Source of the DNA: Karstenula rhodostoma CBS 690.94
Taxonomy: Eukaryota > Ascomycota > Dothideomycetes > Pleosporales > Didymosphaeriaceae
NCBI GenBank assembly: GCA_010093485.1
Contig: MU001496.1
Location: forward strand, 710,685-774,684
Direction: 5' to 3'
Length of the DNA: 64,000 bases
Shown in pieces: positions 24,588-36,183 of this stretch (positions are counted from its first letter, which is position 1; every line of letters begins with the position of its first letter). The notes under the pieces are model-generated. The model was not told where the DNA came from, made no database searches, and saw only the letters and a program-made list of their open reading frames with translations. A program made the translations under genes and the position numbers.

Positions 24588-25170
24588 GTGGTGTTGAGGG
24601 TAGTTCGTTGAGGGCGTGTGTCTATTCTATTGACGGTTTGAATTCTGCTTGTAAGAGCGAATGCGAATTGTTGAGCAGGCGCAAGCAGGTGCAAGCACGA
24701 TCAAGGCAAGCAAGGGCACATGGAGTCGAATGACGCAGGTCCGACGGCTTCACCCACGGTGCCACTTTCAGCCGTGCCTCAGCCAAATGGTGGCCATGAA
24801 TGCCAGCCCGCGTTTTCACGGCACGGTTGTCGGGGAGACCAGCGCATCAGGCGCCGCGCGAGAATCATGCGTGGCGCGCGTCGACTTTGCCGGCTTTGCC
24901 ACATGCACACATCGCATGCATATTGCGACGAGCATTATTTGTTGAACTGACGGATGGACAAACAAATGGGGTAGAGCAGTTGAGGATGGGATGCTGCGAA
25001 ACTAGGTACGAGGCGGACGCTAGTTCCCGACCCCGATCACCCCCTCGACCTCCTCCGCAGTTCCGCAGTTCCGCAGTCCGGACTTTGTTTAGCGTACAAA
25101 GGCGAGGTCCATTTTTTATGAAACAGATGTAATGAGACATGTAATCTGCATTGCATTGGCTACGCTAAGG
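24588..25170. other. intergenic region
   Basis: No gene is recognised. A short tandem of TTCCGCAG units lies near 25,060-25,080. The region separates the interrupted surface-protein gene from the 3' end of the GH105 gene. Confidence 0.5.
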
Positions 25171-26328
25171 CTATAGCATCTCGTACTCCGCTGCCGCCAT
25201 CATGAAGCTGCCCGCACCCTTGCCGTCGTTCTCGCCCAATGGTACACCGATATAATACTCATAGCTGCCGTTGGAGCCCAGACTTCCAACCGATACGGTG
25301 CCCTCCCAGCTCAGCGTTCCGTTGTTCTCATGTTTGATGAACTTTTCCACCATGAGATCGTACGCCTTAATCGCCGGCTTCTTGTAGCGCTTGTCCAACA
25401 GCCCCGTACGCACTCCTTTCAAGAACCCGTACGTGAACATGGCCGTAGCGCTAGATTCAATGTAGTTGCCCTTTGCACCGGGATAAGGCGCATCCATGAT
25501 GAGCCACCAGCCGCCGCTCTTGTCCTGCGCCTTCTCCAGACCAGCCGCGAGGCTCGTGAAGTAGCCCAGGAGACGCTCGTACCCGGGCAGTTCCTTGGGA
25601 TAGATTTGGAGAACCTCGACAAGCACCATGAAGTACCAGCCAACCGCACGACTCCACACGTGGGGCGCTGAACCCGTGACCGGGTCCGCCCAGACTGCCG
25701 TCTTGCTTCCGTCGTATCCATGGGCCAACAATTTGGTCGTCTTGTTCCTTGTGTGCTTCTCGATCAGGTCGAATTGCAGGACGATATCGTTCCATGCCGT
25801 GGTGTTGCCAGGCTCGAAGTACGCGGTGTATTGCGCGTAGAACTGGTCGGCCATATAGATGCCGTCCAGCCACATCTGGTTGGGATAGGTGGGAGACCGA
25901 TGCCAGAAGCCTCCTTCAGCATTTCGCGGGAAGCGGTCGAGCTGAGCCCTCAAAGATGCTGCTGCGATCTCGTACTTCTTTTCCTTGCGGCCTTCGGCAT
26001 CCCAGAAGTAAAGGAGGTTGTTACCAAGACGCTGGTCATCCAGCGAGTAGTAGTACGGGTCCCATTTCTTGATAGTACCGTTGGTGTCCACGATGGACGA
26101 GATGGCGTTCGATGCCCATGAGAGCAGAGTTTCATTCTTGTGTGCGACGGCTGCCTTCCTTATGCCTTCATTGATGACATTGGAGACATAGTGATTGTCG
26201 ACTGGGTGCTTCTTGGACAAGAAAGAGTCTGCCAACCATGTTGAGTAGAAGCTGGTCGCATTGGGCGCAGCGGCAGCTGCCGCCGCACTGGCGAGGAAAA
26301 CAGTTGACAGGCGCATACCGATGGACAA
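25171..26328 (-). CDS. secreted glycoside hydrolase family 105 (unsaturated rhamnogalacturonyl hydrolase type)
   Basis: This intronless gene encodes 385 aa. A signal peptide covers about residues 1-21 (MRLSTVFLASAAAAAAAP from the second Met). The start could be Met1 or Met5, five codons apart at most. The body matches the YteR/GH105 alpha/alpha barrel: DDQRLGNNLLYFWD, then FWHRSPTYPNQMWLDGIYM, whose Asp in WLDG is the proposed catalytic residue by comparison with YteR. HVWSRAVGWYFM and the C-terminal GSFMMAAAEYE follow. These enzymes remove the unsaturated uronic acid left by lyases on rhamnogalacturonan fragments, so it points to pectin use. A TATA-like GTATAAGA lies about 55-60 nt upstream of the start. 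It has several N-glycosylation sequons. Confidence 0.93.
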   Translation of the reverse strand: MSIGMRLSTVFLASAAAAAAAPNATSFYSTWLADSFLSKKHPVDNHYVSNVINEGIRKAAVAHKNETLLSWASNAISSIVDTNGTIKKWDPYYYSLDDQRLGNNLLYFWDAEGRKEKKYEIAAASLRAQLDRFPRNAEGGFWHRSPTYPNQMWLDGIYMADQFYAQYTAYFEPGNTTAWNDIVLQFDLIEKHTRNKTTKLLAHGYDGSKTAVWADPVTGSAPHVWSRAVGWYFMVLVEVLQIYPKELPGYERLLGYFTSLAAGLEKAQDKSGGWWLIMDAPYPGAKGNYIESSATAMFTYGFLKGVRTGLLDKRYKKPAIKAYDLMVEKFIKHENNGTLSWEGTVSVGSLGSNGSYEYYIGVPLGENDGKGAGSFMMAAAEYEML

Positions 26329-26813
26329 ACAACGAAGACTGAGCTTGAATTCGATGGTAGCTTGATATTTCGAGCGGCATCTTATACGCTACAAACACAT
26401 CTCATCTCGCCCCCCGACCGTGTAATTTCCTCCGTGCCATGGCTTGGCATCTGCGGGAGCAGATTGAGGGGGCACGATACATGGAGGAGATGCTCGTAAA
26501 CGAGCGAATATCCTCGGTCAAAACTCCATGCTGGGTGTGAATAAGGCCCGAAGATCACGCTGGGCGGGAGGCGGAGGCGGCAGGTGGAGAATTGGCGGAG
26601 AAATTCGTGATTGGCTGCATGTTTCGTTGAAAGATGCATTGGCCCGTCCCATGGAACTGCTCATGTCGACACGTTGCGATGCAGTCTTCAGCCCACGTTG
26701 GGAGCGAGATCTACTCCCAGTTCCGAGTGCTCGTCATACGACCAAAAGATGGGCATCGAGGCGGACTGTGATGTGGGGACATGGATAGCGGGAAGGAACA
26801 CGCGGGTTGAGGA

Positions 26814-26876
26814 GCTTAGCACGCGGATGGAGCTTAGCTTAGCACGCGACCAGCTTGTGGTGGAGCTAAGCACGCG
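26814..26876 (+). repeat. three copies of GCTTAGCACGCG
   Basis: Copies lie at 26814-26825, 26837-26848 and 26865-26876. The third has one change (GCTAAGCACGCG). The spacing is 23 and 28 nt, with GGAG or AGCTTAG just before the copies. They are about 490-550 nt upstream of the GH105 start. Confidence 0.75.
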
Positions 26877-27300
26877 ATGAGCTCGTGGCTCCTCCTCTCG
26901 CACCATTACAGAACTGTTGCTAGAAGTCAAGGGGCGGTTACAAATAAAAGTCGGAAAGTCATAAGATCGTATTTTTCCTGTTCTTGGATGTACTCGAGGT
27001 TCTACGGGATGTGCTTTCCACGGGAAACTCCTTTGCATTATCTTGGCCTCGTCGACGATATGGCTATCAAGTTAGCCGCACTTGAGGTCAGTAAGAATAT
27101 GCCCCCCGCATGATTCACAGCCACCTCGGAGCCTCAGGATTGATGACAAGATACGACAAGTGGTGGCGCATCGAGCATCAAGTCTCTATTTCACGGGCTG
27201 TTTTCGTTCTTCTAGGCTTGAACTGGGTACTCGTGCCGGTTGTCAGAAAATTGTGGATACCAAAAGTTTTTAGAAATCACGGGAAGAGTTTTGTTATCGT

Positions 27301-27445
27301 GTTCATCCTCAGGCTGCAGGATCTGGTTTCCTGTATGTGGGTTTTAAAAGTTTTCAGGGGAAAAAAAGAAAAAAGAAAAAACCCATATAAAAAAAGTTTC
27401 CTATGTTCGTTGTTAAGCTGGAAGATTTGGTTTCCTGTATGTGGG
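27301..27445 (+). repeat. diverged 41-nt direct repeat
   Basis: Copies at 27301-27341 and 27405-27445 have equal length and share an identical 18-nt end (TGGTTTCCTGTATGTGGG). They differ earlier mainly by C/T and G/A exchanges. An A-rich spacer of 63 nt lies between them. Confidence 0.75.
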
Positions 27446-27677
27446 CATTGTGCGTAGACTGAGTAATGAAGAGCTACACCAGCCACAGAGTTTTCGTAGA
27501 TTAAAAACGTACTATGCAAATCCTTTGTCATTCGTAATCCTACGTGGTATACATGCACAGGATGCCCTTACGTCTGTGGGCAACCGACGACTTGAAAGCA
27601 TACACATGTTTGAGATCTATCCGAACCAACAATAACGTCTGGCCATGAGTTGATCATGCGCCGGTACCAGCGTGAGC

Positions 27678-30600
27678 TCATGTAGAGACATTTGGCACAG
27701 CTCGTGCCGCATCTCGCCCACTGTTCGAAGAAGCTGCTCCCACGCCACTATCAGCAGCAACCGAAGGATCCATCGGCACAGTCAGCTTTCCGCTCGTCGC
27801 AGACCCATTAACAGATGCGCCATCTTCAGCAGGAGCCGTGAGACCCTTTCGCACTTTGAGGACGAGATCGACAATGACGGCGTCGATACCTTCTTGTTTC
27901 TGGATCTGTATGTCGTTATTGAAGACCTTCCAAAGGTCTAGACGGAGTAGCTTACCTGTACATTCTTGGGGTCGTTGTTCTTCGTGCCATAGCTGACGCA
28001 GACCAGACTGCTCTCCTTGACGACCCTGATCAACCGCGGACAAGCGACGAGGGGCTCCGCCGCACTCACAACACCAAGAAGATTCCAACGGCTGGCGAAC
28101 CGAATAGCCTCCTGTAAGCTTGCCGCGCGGACATCGCCAACGGGGCTAGTGCCGGCATCGGTCAGGAACAGGACTGGGATGGAGGGTTGCTTGAACGACA
28201 GCATGAGGCAGATGTCGGGATTGAAGGACGAGAAGATGATGTTGCGGCTGCCCATCTTGTCGTATACCATTCGCAGTACCGTGTCGACGAAGGAGTTGAG
28301 CTCGACGGCGTAGGAGTCCATTTCCTCCTGCTCGGATTCGTAGAGCATGGGGTACTTCATCTCGATGTTGAAACCAGTGCTTTCGGGCAGCTTCGCGAAC
28401 ATTTCCTCTAGTGTTGCGAAGGGTTCGTGGATGGAGTGGCCTCTGCTGTTTCCCTTGAAGCCTTTGTCTTTGAAGTCGCGCGTGTGCTTGATTCGCTCGA
28501 CGTGCTGGGCTTCGTGGTAGGCTTGCAACTTCAACTGCTGTCCGTGATCAACGGAGTATGAACGCAGTCGTCGTGGCAAAGGAGGAGCAGCTCCTTTACC
28601 TGTGGTATCATTGACAGTGTGTCCGCGTTCTGGGGAATCGGGTTTAGATTGCTGTGGTGTCTGGCGCCTCCCGAGATGCATGAATTGGTCGTAGGTCAAG
28701 GTGTGAACTGGTGCGTCAATCCCAGTCTCACTAACAAGGAAATCGTGGTAAATCACAGGGACGTGATCTTTCGTTAGCTGAACGTCAAACTCAACGTACT
28801 CCGCGCCTAGGTTGGCTGCCGCGATGAAAGACGAGATTGTATTCTCCCCAAGTTGGAGAGAGTCTCGAGCATTGGTGTTCTTTCCGAGGCCTCTATGACC
28901 GATGACCATGGTGGATTCCACTGTCTTCCAATATGTATGTTGCTCTGTGATGGATAGATTTGGGTGAGAGAAGGGCGTGATCACGATAAAGTTGAAGTTG
29001 ACTGATCCGATAACGTCCATGGTGCTCGCAGCAACGATAGGGACGCTGAGGTCACCTTGCAGAGGAATTCGCTTCGAGCCAAGAATCGTCTTGAACGTGG
29101 ATAGGAGAGCAACTCCGCGTCCAACGATGCGGTCATTTGAACCAGCATAGGTTGGCACGATATCGAAAAGAATTTTGACCTTCGAAATGTCCTTGGTCTT
29201 GAAGGTCATCGGCTCTGTACTAATGTTTTCCTGGACTGGAAGATCGACAACAGTAGGTTCCCCTTCTCCGCCCGAGGCTGATACAACGACTGAAAGAGCC
29301 GTATCTAGCTGTGTAGCATGCGCGTCCGAAAAGGGAATGTCATCCAGCTTCACAGCTGGGACATCTTTGCGAGGGTCCATCGAACCTAGGCTGACTAGAA
29401 CCATGGTCTGATCCGTGAGATATCGATGGCCGAAAGATTTCAACGACTCGATAGGCTTCTGCTGATAAGAGCCTTCCCTACTCAGATTCTTCGACCTGCG
29501 CTCTTCGAGAGAAGACACTTGTGTTGGTGGGGCTAGGTTTTCCGCGATTCCTGGTTTTGCAGGTGCAATGTCTTCCAAGACCTTGATGATGTCCATGTGC
29601 CCCCGAAGAGCTGCATGCTCACGAGCCGTCCACCCGTCACTGTCTGCGCGGTCGAGATCGGCGCCATGTTCGATAAGCAGCTGTACCATAGAGACATGGC
29701 CGTCTACACAGGCGATGAAAAGTGGTGTCCAACCGAAGGTTTTCTCTGGAATATCAACCTCAGCCTTGTGCAACACGGAACCTGCCAGTAGTGCTTTGGC
29801 GCTTTCTTCGTGGCCGAAACGCGAGGCAACATGTAAAGCAGTTTCGCCTTGCTCACTTTGGAAGTTGACATCGACACCCGCATCTACCAGAAGTTTGACA
29901 ATTCTTGTAAAGTTTGACTGCGTAGCCACAGCCAATACTGCGCCTGAGTTGGGTATTACGGTGGTTGCAGAAGTTGCGGCGATGCCAGCTTCTAACAAGG
30001 TCTGAGTGGCTAGTGGATGGCCGCCAATGACGGCAAGGTGGATGGGTGCGTAGCCTTCGGTGTCTTGCCAAGCTGGAGAATCGATGCCTGTAGCTATGTT
30101 GAACTGGTCCCAAGCTCGCATATGTTTAATGATAGTCTGCAAGACGGCCACGAACCCATATTGGGCAGCATAGTGGAGCGGCAGACGTCCATACGTATCC
30201 CGTGATCGCAAAGAAATTCGCTGCGCCGGTTGAAGGTTGTTAAGTAGATAGTCGAGAAGCTGCACGGTTTCATCCGCATCGCTCAGAAGCCCGTTGGACT
30301 CGTTCTCAGTTATGCTGCCTAACAGAGGCAGCCGATTCGGAGCAGCAGCTGGGGTAATGAAGTTTGGTTCCGTGGATGCTGGCAAAATTTGACCTTCAGA
30401 ACCCTGGGTTTCGCCGGTCCTTGCACGCCCGATAGTAATAACGAGACGATGGATGCAATTACGTTTGTTGATATCGTCTTCTTCCTCTAGCGAAGTAAGA
30501 TGGGGTAATAAAGCGACTATGCAGAGCTTAGCGCGACACGAAATCGCACGCTGAAGGAAGTTTAGCAAAGTTTGCTGAACAGAGGTGGAGATAGCGGCGA

Positions 30601-31351
30601 GGTCATATTTCGTCGAGATGTCTGACGTCATGCGAGACAGGCTCTCCGCGTCATCTGCTCGAATAGCCTGATCCACACCATCCAAAAGGCTCGAAGGAAG
30701 GTTCAGAGAAGCTCCGGGAATTCTGCCAAGGGAAGCTGCTGAATGTGAGGAGCCGGTGTCGTCGAAGGTTTTCACTTCGTTCAAGCCAGAAAGCCAGTCA
30801 TTGATAGCCTTCAGATCTTGGCCCAATGGGATGTTGTGCGCAAAAGCTTTAGGATACACTTTTGACTGCAAGTATCGCTGCTGTGTTGTTACGCCTGGGA
30901 TCTTCTTATCCAGCTTCTTTGTGATCTTGATGAAGCCTCTCCGGTTGACTTCGCCATACCACTGCAGGTTACGCAGCGCACTGCGCACCTCAAGCAGTGC
31001 ACCCATCAAGTCTTCTTTCTCGTCCCGGTCAATGCCCTCGGGCACTTGAGCAGCACGGCCATAATGGCTGTGAAGGAGTTTCAGACGTCGAGCGTACTCG
31101 GCATATTTCTTGTTATAGAAACCATCAACATCTTCCAGATTGCGGTCGAGGGAGAAGAAGAACTCTGCGCCGTCTGTAAGCTTCCCTACACCGAAATGGT
31201 ATCGATAAGACTTGCCAGCAAGATCAGGGTCTTCGCCACTCTTGACGGATTCGACGGCCGTCTTGATAAGCTTCTTGAGGCCTTTGTAGTTGATGTAGGA
31301 GGAAGCCCACTCGGGAACCTGATTCCGGGACAGGGTGTGGCCAAACTTCAT
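27678..31351 (-). CDS. GDE1: SPX-ankyrin-GDPD protein, glycerophosphocholine phosphodiesterase (GDE1-like)
   Basis: This cytosolic enzyme of the Gde1 type hydrolyses glycerophosphocholine to glycerol-3-phosphate and choline. Exons 31351-27956 and 27905-27678 are separated by a 50-nt phase-0 intron (GTAAGC...ACAG) and give 1207 aa. An N-terminal SPX domain (about 1-155; MKFGHTLSRNQVPEWASSYI) senses inositol pyrophosphates and phosphate in this family. Ankyrin repeats follow (about 380-620; GRLPLHYAAQYG, GETALHVASRFGHEESAKAL, GWTPLFIACVDGH). A beta-rich region comes next, then the GDPD barrel from about 815. That barrel carries GHRGLGKN, the ENT motif, EFDVQLTKDHVPVIYHD, and FNIEMKYPM. The last exon completes the barrel with EGIDAVIVDLVLKVRKGL. 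The order and length fit the yeast protein. Control by phosphate is known for the family but not visible here. Confidence 0.95.
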
Positions 31352-32480
31352 CGTCGGTTGATTGTGTGGTATTTGTGGTAGGAGTGGCGCTCAAAGGGCA
31401 ACCGCGCCCAAAGGACTCGCGACTTCACAGGGGAGGTTGCGAAGACGTGGAAAAAGCAAAGCAGGCCGTTATTGAATGCGCAATATCAAGGTCGACATGT
31501 ACCGAGACCCTGCATTCTGGTGAGTTGATAGGTAGCTATTCGCGACGCGGAGTCTAAACACGGGGGGCAATGCGCGGCAGCTTATTGGCCGGTGGAAGAA
31601 CGAGAGCGAGACACGCTGCATCTTTGTGAGCTTCAACTAGCACGGTGATGGTTGGCGCTGCCGAGGCATCTCCAAGGGAAGCCTGGCGGTGAATGTCTTG
31701 CGGCAAAGGTGGACTGTGAAGTGGTGGGTGCGCACCAATGACCAAAGCGGCGCGCATGCGATGGCGATAGCCGGTGTGCACGTGTCTGGCAGCAGTTGAA
31801 GAATAAAGAATACCAGAATGCAGACAACGTACAAGGAGATCCGTGTACCTGTGTACGACGGATAGCAGGGACGCGGTATGTATATGACTTCTTTCAAGGC
31901 CAAGAAAGCTCTGTGCATACCGCCACCGCCCGGCAGATTCACCTGCAGGCCCTAACCCACATGGTGCACATTTGAGAGTCGGCACACCTTCGCTTTCTCC
32001 AGGTGCACATTCCGACGTGTGCTTATGCAGCCACGGCCTGTCGTGCTGCTGCTGCTCCTGCTTTCTGTGTGGCAACAGTATCCGTGAATCAGGATGACCA
32101 TCGCGCAGTCACTGGACGAAATCTGAATGCACATGCAGGGTCTCAGCTAGTCGTGCATCTCACGATGCGTCCAGCTGCGGCAGGTGCTCACGCGACACAT
32201 TGCCTTCCGGCGAGCCCCACTACCGGGACATTGTCATCAGGGCCAAGGCCTAAACACCTTCACACCGCTTCACGTGCCGAAGAACGCGCCCGCGGGCGCT
32301 AATGGAAGGGTTGGACTGCTTTTTTGGTCCTATCCACAGTTGTTCAATCAATACACCATTGCTACCGAGCAGCTCCTTCATCGCCTCGGGATAGTCTGCA
32401 CCAGTAACCCCGGCTCGGATGTAGTTCCGGGGCCTTGGGGTCGCATCATGCCTGCGAACAGACCGACAACCCTGCCTTTA
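31352..32480. other. intergenic region
   Basis: About 1.1 kb between the start of the GDE1-like gene and the 3' end of the XAP5 gene. Overlapping open frames on both strands have no family resemblance. I see no RNA gene. Confidence 0.5.
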
Positions 32481-33689
32481 CTACGTGAAGAAGAATGCAT
32501 TGCCCTCGTTGTCTTTTCGTTGCACCTTGGACAGATCCTTTTCCGGCTTGTATTCTTCCCAGACACTGGCGGGGAATATGTGCTTGTTCCTCTCGTACCA
32601 CCTTCGATCAACGACCTTGGTCAGGGCTGCATCTTCGTCGAAGCCCTCAAGTTCTTCGTCTGGGAACGCAGGACTCTTGTCCTTGTTCTGGCCCGGTCTC
32701 TCTAATGGATTGAAAGTGGCAGCGTCGGGCTCGGGGCCTGCTACCGGCGTGGCCTTCGTTGGTTGCGCCGAGTATTCGAAGATGGGCCCGTTGAAGCCCG
32801 CAGCTTTGTTGAACAAGAAATAGTAGAAGTCGTAATGCTGTGTCAAGGTCAGCCTCCGGTGACACTGCATATGCATGGCGTCAACATACTGGTGGTAGGA
32901 TCACCTCACCCCTCACCAGCATGAGGTCGTCAACATTGACCCGGGCCCAGTCTCGTCTGCTTTTGTCGCCGCCAACACCAAGCTCAGCACCCACTTTCCG
33001 GGCCCTGTCAAGGAACAACCAGATATGGTCTCCCTTCTTCACCCTGCAACGGCCGCCTGGGATATTCGTTCCGTCATAGAAGACGTATGGTATCACCACC
33101 TCGGTCGCTTTGACAGCCTCACGCATGGCCAAGAAGTCCTGCCGCGCCAAATCCGCTTGCTGTGCCTCGCGCTGCAAAGCTGTTTTCGTCATGACCCGCG
33201 GTTTCAACCCGATGCTCGTGTTGGCCCCGAGCTTCTTCTTTTTGAAGGCCTTGCCCTCGTTTTCAGAGTTCACCGCGGATGAATCGGTGGGCGTGTTGTC
33301 GCCGGGTGTGGGCAATGCGGAGGTGCTAGAGTCTGCATCTTCATCTGCATCGATACCGAAGGAGAGCTTGCCTTTCGCAGCTACCTTGCGCTTCTTCTTA
33401 ATCAAGGGTATTGGCGTTGCTGCCCTGTACTTTGCAAATTAGCTCTATGATGCAGCGCCTACTTGCTGTATCACACGTACCCATCAGCCGGTGTGCTCGC
33501 ACCTGAGCTGCCGCGCTCTTTCTGCTCCAGCGCCTCGGCACGTCTTTTGCGAAAGTCATCGAGGTGAACGAGACCGACAGTTTGCGACTTTAGCAGATCC
33601 TCTGCTGTTTCAGCCTGCGCTGTAAATCGCCCGGTGCCAGGAGTGCCACTTCGAGAGCGATCGCTCGCGCTAGGTAGGAATTTGTCCAT
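32481..33689 (-). CDS. XAP5/FAM50 family nuclear protein
   Basis: Exons 33689-33481, 33424-32890 and 32837-32481 total 1101 nt, 366 aa. The introns are 56 nt (with GCTAAT branch site) and 52 nt. The N-terminus has the family signature TGRFTAQAETAEDLLKSQTV followed by GLVHLDDFRKRRAE. A basic/acidic low-complexity middle comes next (KKKRKVAAKGKLSFG). The C-terminal XAP5 domain runs from about residue 180 (TKTALQREAQQADLARQDFL, IPYVFYDGTNIPGG, GDHIWLFLDRARK). It ends with HYDFYYFLFNKA and a C-terminal VVDRRWYERNKHIFPASVWE block. FAM50 proteins are nuclear and linked to pre-mRNA splicing and chromatin. The role here is inferred from the family. I chose the Met at 33689 because upstream codons are not conserved and the divergent partner starts only 208 nt away. 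Confidence 0.93.
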
Positions 33690-33897
33690 AATCAAGGTCT
33701 CAGAGTGTTGCGCAAGTGGTGGTGTATCAGAAGGTGCAATTGCTTGGCGGGCCCGTACTTTCCCTCGACGAAAGGTCACGCTGGGACGCGTTTAGCGCTA
33801 GCCCCAAAACATCCACGCTCCTAACACATCGCGCGCTTCTTCGCATTTCCTTGCCGGTGATTGTGCGCGACAACGCGCATTGTGGTGCGAATACACC
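33690..33897. promoter_or_regulatory. compact bidirectional promoter between XAP5 and the UBA/AT-hook gene
   Basis: Only 208 nt separate the two start codons, which point away from each other. The core promoters and leaders of both genes must lie here or overlap the coding exons. No TATA box is apparent in either direction. Confidence 0.6.
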
Positions 33898-36183
33898 ATG
33901 AGGATTGTACAAGACTCCGAAGACGAAGACGACCTCGAGGTTGAAGATGCTGAAGTTGCCGCACTGGAGGGTGACGCGCCGCCAGAGCACACCAGCAGTC
34001 ACGCCTCTCCCAGACTAGGGGAGAAAGGAACTGGCTCTACCGGTACGTAACCACATTATAATTTAGGTGGAATGTTTTCGTTTACGGAGTACAGAGTCTC
34101 TGAAGCGAGCCATCGTCGCTGCACACCGCGCACAGTTTCGTGACGACTCATCTGACCGTCCGGGCCAGAGTGACCCGTCAGAAATTCCTTCAGCTGCAAA
34201 CACATCTGCCCCAAGCAAATCTCAAGACGCGCTGCAGTCTTCGATTTCGTTGCCCGGACATGCCAGTAAGCGGAGGAGGACCTCATTGGATGGTGCAGTC
34301 GCACTATGTTCCGCACGTGACGCTCTGCCGGCCACCTTGGATGAACGTCACACAGAACAAGCACTGCCTAACACCAACACCCATCTGGGAGTTATACCGG
34401 AGAGACCCTGGGACTTCCAAGGAACTATGCGGGAAGTCTGGGATCACCACGAACCTATGGGCTTATTCGCGCAAACTGTGTCCAGTACTATTCCCAACGC
34501 CACCGCCACCCAAGAGCAATTGTTAGCAGAAGTCCTAGCACCAGGATTCCTGGGTGTCGAACCAGAACCCGACCCTGCTGCACCCAGATATGAACCCGCC
34601 AAGTCGTCAGTGCCATGGTCTGAATACCTGAAGTCGTCGTCTAGAGCTCCTGAAATGCCATCTCAATCTGCTGAGTCACCTTCGTTCTCTCAGAACAACA
34701 CATCTCGTTCAGCAGCACATTTAGTTGGAAGTCTGGCCTGTATTGAATCGAGGGCCGAATCGCCTGATCCACTCCAGTAAGCATCCTCTTTCAGATGAGC
34801 GAGGGGAACGCGTACTTACTCATGCCTTCTCTAGTCCTCTCCCCGTAGGGCCGGCTTTTAACGTTGAAGCAGCATCCGACGAATTGGAGCTGCAAAGTAC
34901 CGTACGGCGCACAACTGCTTCAGCTTCTAGCAAGACCGAGCAGAAACCTGGCTCTGTACCAAATTCTGAGGATGACTTAGTTACCATAGGTGTTCCGTTG
35001 GAGCAGTACAAGCCTCGTCCAAGTCGGTCAAGATCTCTAAAACTGAATCTGGAAGAACCTATCGACTATGCTAAAAGGCCCGAGAGGGTCGCTAAGAAGA
35101 CGCGTCGAACCCGGACGACGGGGGAAGTAGATACTGCATCTGCTGCCACCACGCCAGAAAAGGTTCGACAGATTTGTGATATGGGGTTCACCCCGACAAC
35201 CACCAAGAAGGGTAATGTTTCCATAAGAATACAGCGTTGTGTACTCTTCTGATGGTACTGTGTAGCCCTTCGACAGCACAATGGTGATGTCACGCATACC
35301 ATAGACTGGCTGATCGCTACTGGCATTTCAGCTGAGGACGAGCTGGTACCACCAAAGCTTCCGAAGCCAAAGAACAGTAAGCAGCTCCCTTTATCCTGGC
35401 GTGACAGAATATGTGTTGAGCCTCACTCCTACAGCAAAGAAGTCAAATCGAGAAGAAGATACACATGTTCAAACCGATGTGCGTCACGGCAAGACTGCAG
35501 ATATACATACACAAGTCCAAAGTGCCGCGGTCGACGCGAGCACGGATACCATCGAGGAAGATGTCCTAGAATCTGCACCAATAACTTCGATCATGAAAAG
35601 TCCAACAGTCGTGAAGGTAGTAATTCCCAGGAAAGCCATTACCTCATCCAAGCATGTCGACAATAAATCCACAGTGCCGACTGCTTCTGATCATGTCTTT
35701 CAAAACACCTCCGAAAAGACCGCAAAGCACCAGGGAGTCTCCGACCGACTAGACCTACAGTCTGCGGAGCAGGCTGTCGCCGCGGAGCAACCTCTAAAGA
35801 AAAAGAAACGTGGACGACCTAGAAAGGAAACAAAGACGATAGAGTTCATTGCAGAGGAACCTGAGGCCAAAACAAACAAGCGGGACACCGCAGCGATCAC
35901 CGCAGATGAGCAACTGGAAGACTACACACATAAGTCCAACAAGCCTGAGAATCGCGTTCCTACAGAGTCAGTATCGGACGAGCATCAATTCAGCGGTGCC
36001 GATGCCACGAACATGAATGCAAACATCGACCGCAACACCCCAGAACTACAACCACCACCAGAGAAAAAAGCCAAACCAACAACCGAGGCACCGTCATCGA
36101 TCGGCAAAGGCAAAACGCCCTACAGAGTTGGTCTCAGCAAGCGTGCCCGTATCGCTCCTCTTCTCCGCATCGTAAAAAAATGA
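33898..36183 (+). CDS. UBA domain protein with AT-hook and conserved basic C-terminus
   Basis: Exons 33898-34042, 34095-34776, 34835-35211, 35266-35376 and 35435-36183 total 2064 nt, 687 aa. The introns are 52-58 nt. The ATG lies in CACCATGAGG and opens an acidic N-terminus (DSEDEDDLEVEDAE). The central and flanking parts are Ser/Glu-rich and look disordered. A UBA/TS-N fold spans exons 3 and 4: EKVRQICDMGFTPTTTKKAL, then RQHNGDVTHTIDWLIATG. An AT-hook-like KKKKRGRPRK lies in the last exon. The protein ends in a compact basic motif (GKTPYRVGLSKRARIAPLL). I recognise similar tails in fungal hypothetical proteins but know no function. It probably binds ubiquitin and AT-rich DNA in the nucleus, and that is an inference from the domains. 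Confidence 0.85.

Larger units (their letters stand above)
26329..27677. other. intergenic region with local repeats
   Basis: No gene is recognised. It holds the GH105 promoter, a cluster of GCTTAGCACGCG repeats (26814-26876), and a diverged 41-nt direct repeat (27301-27341 and 27405-27445) separated by an A-rich spacer. Confidence 0.5.
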
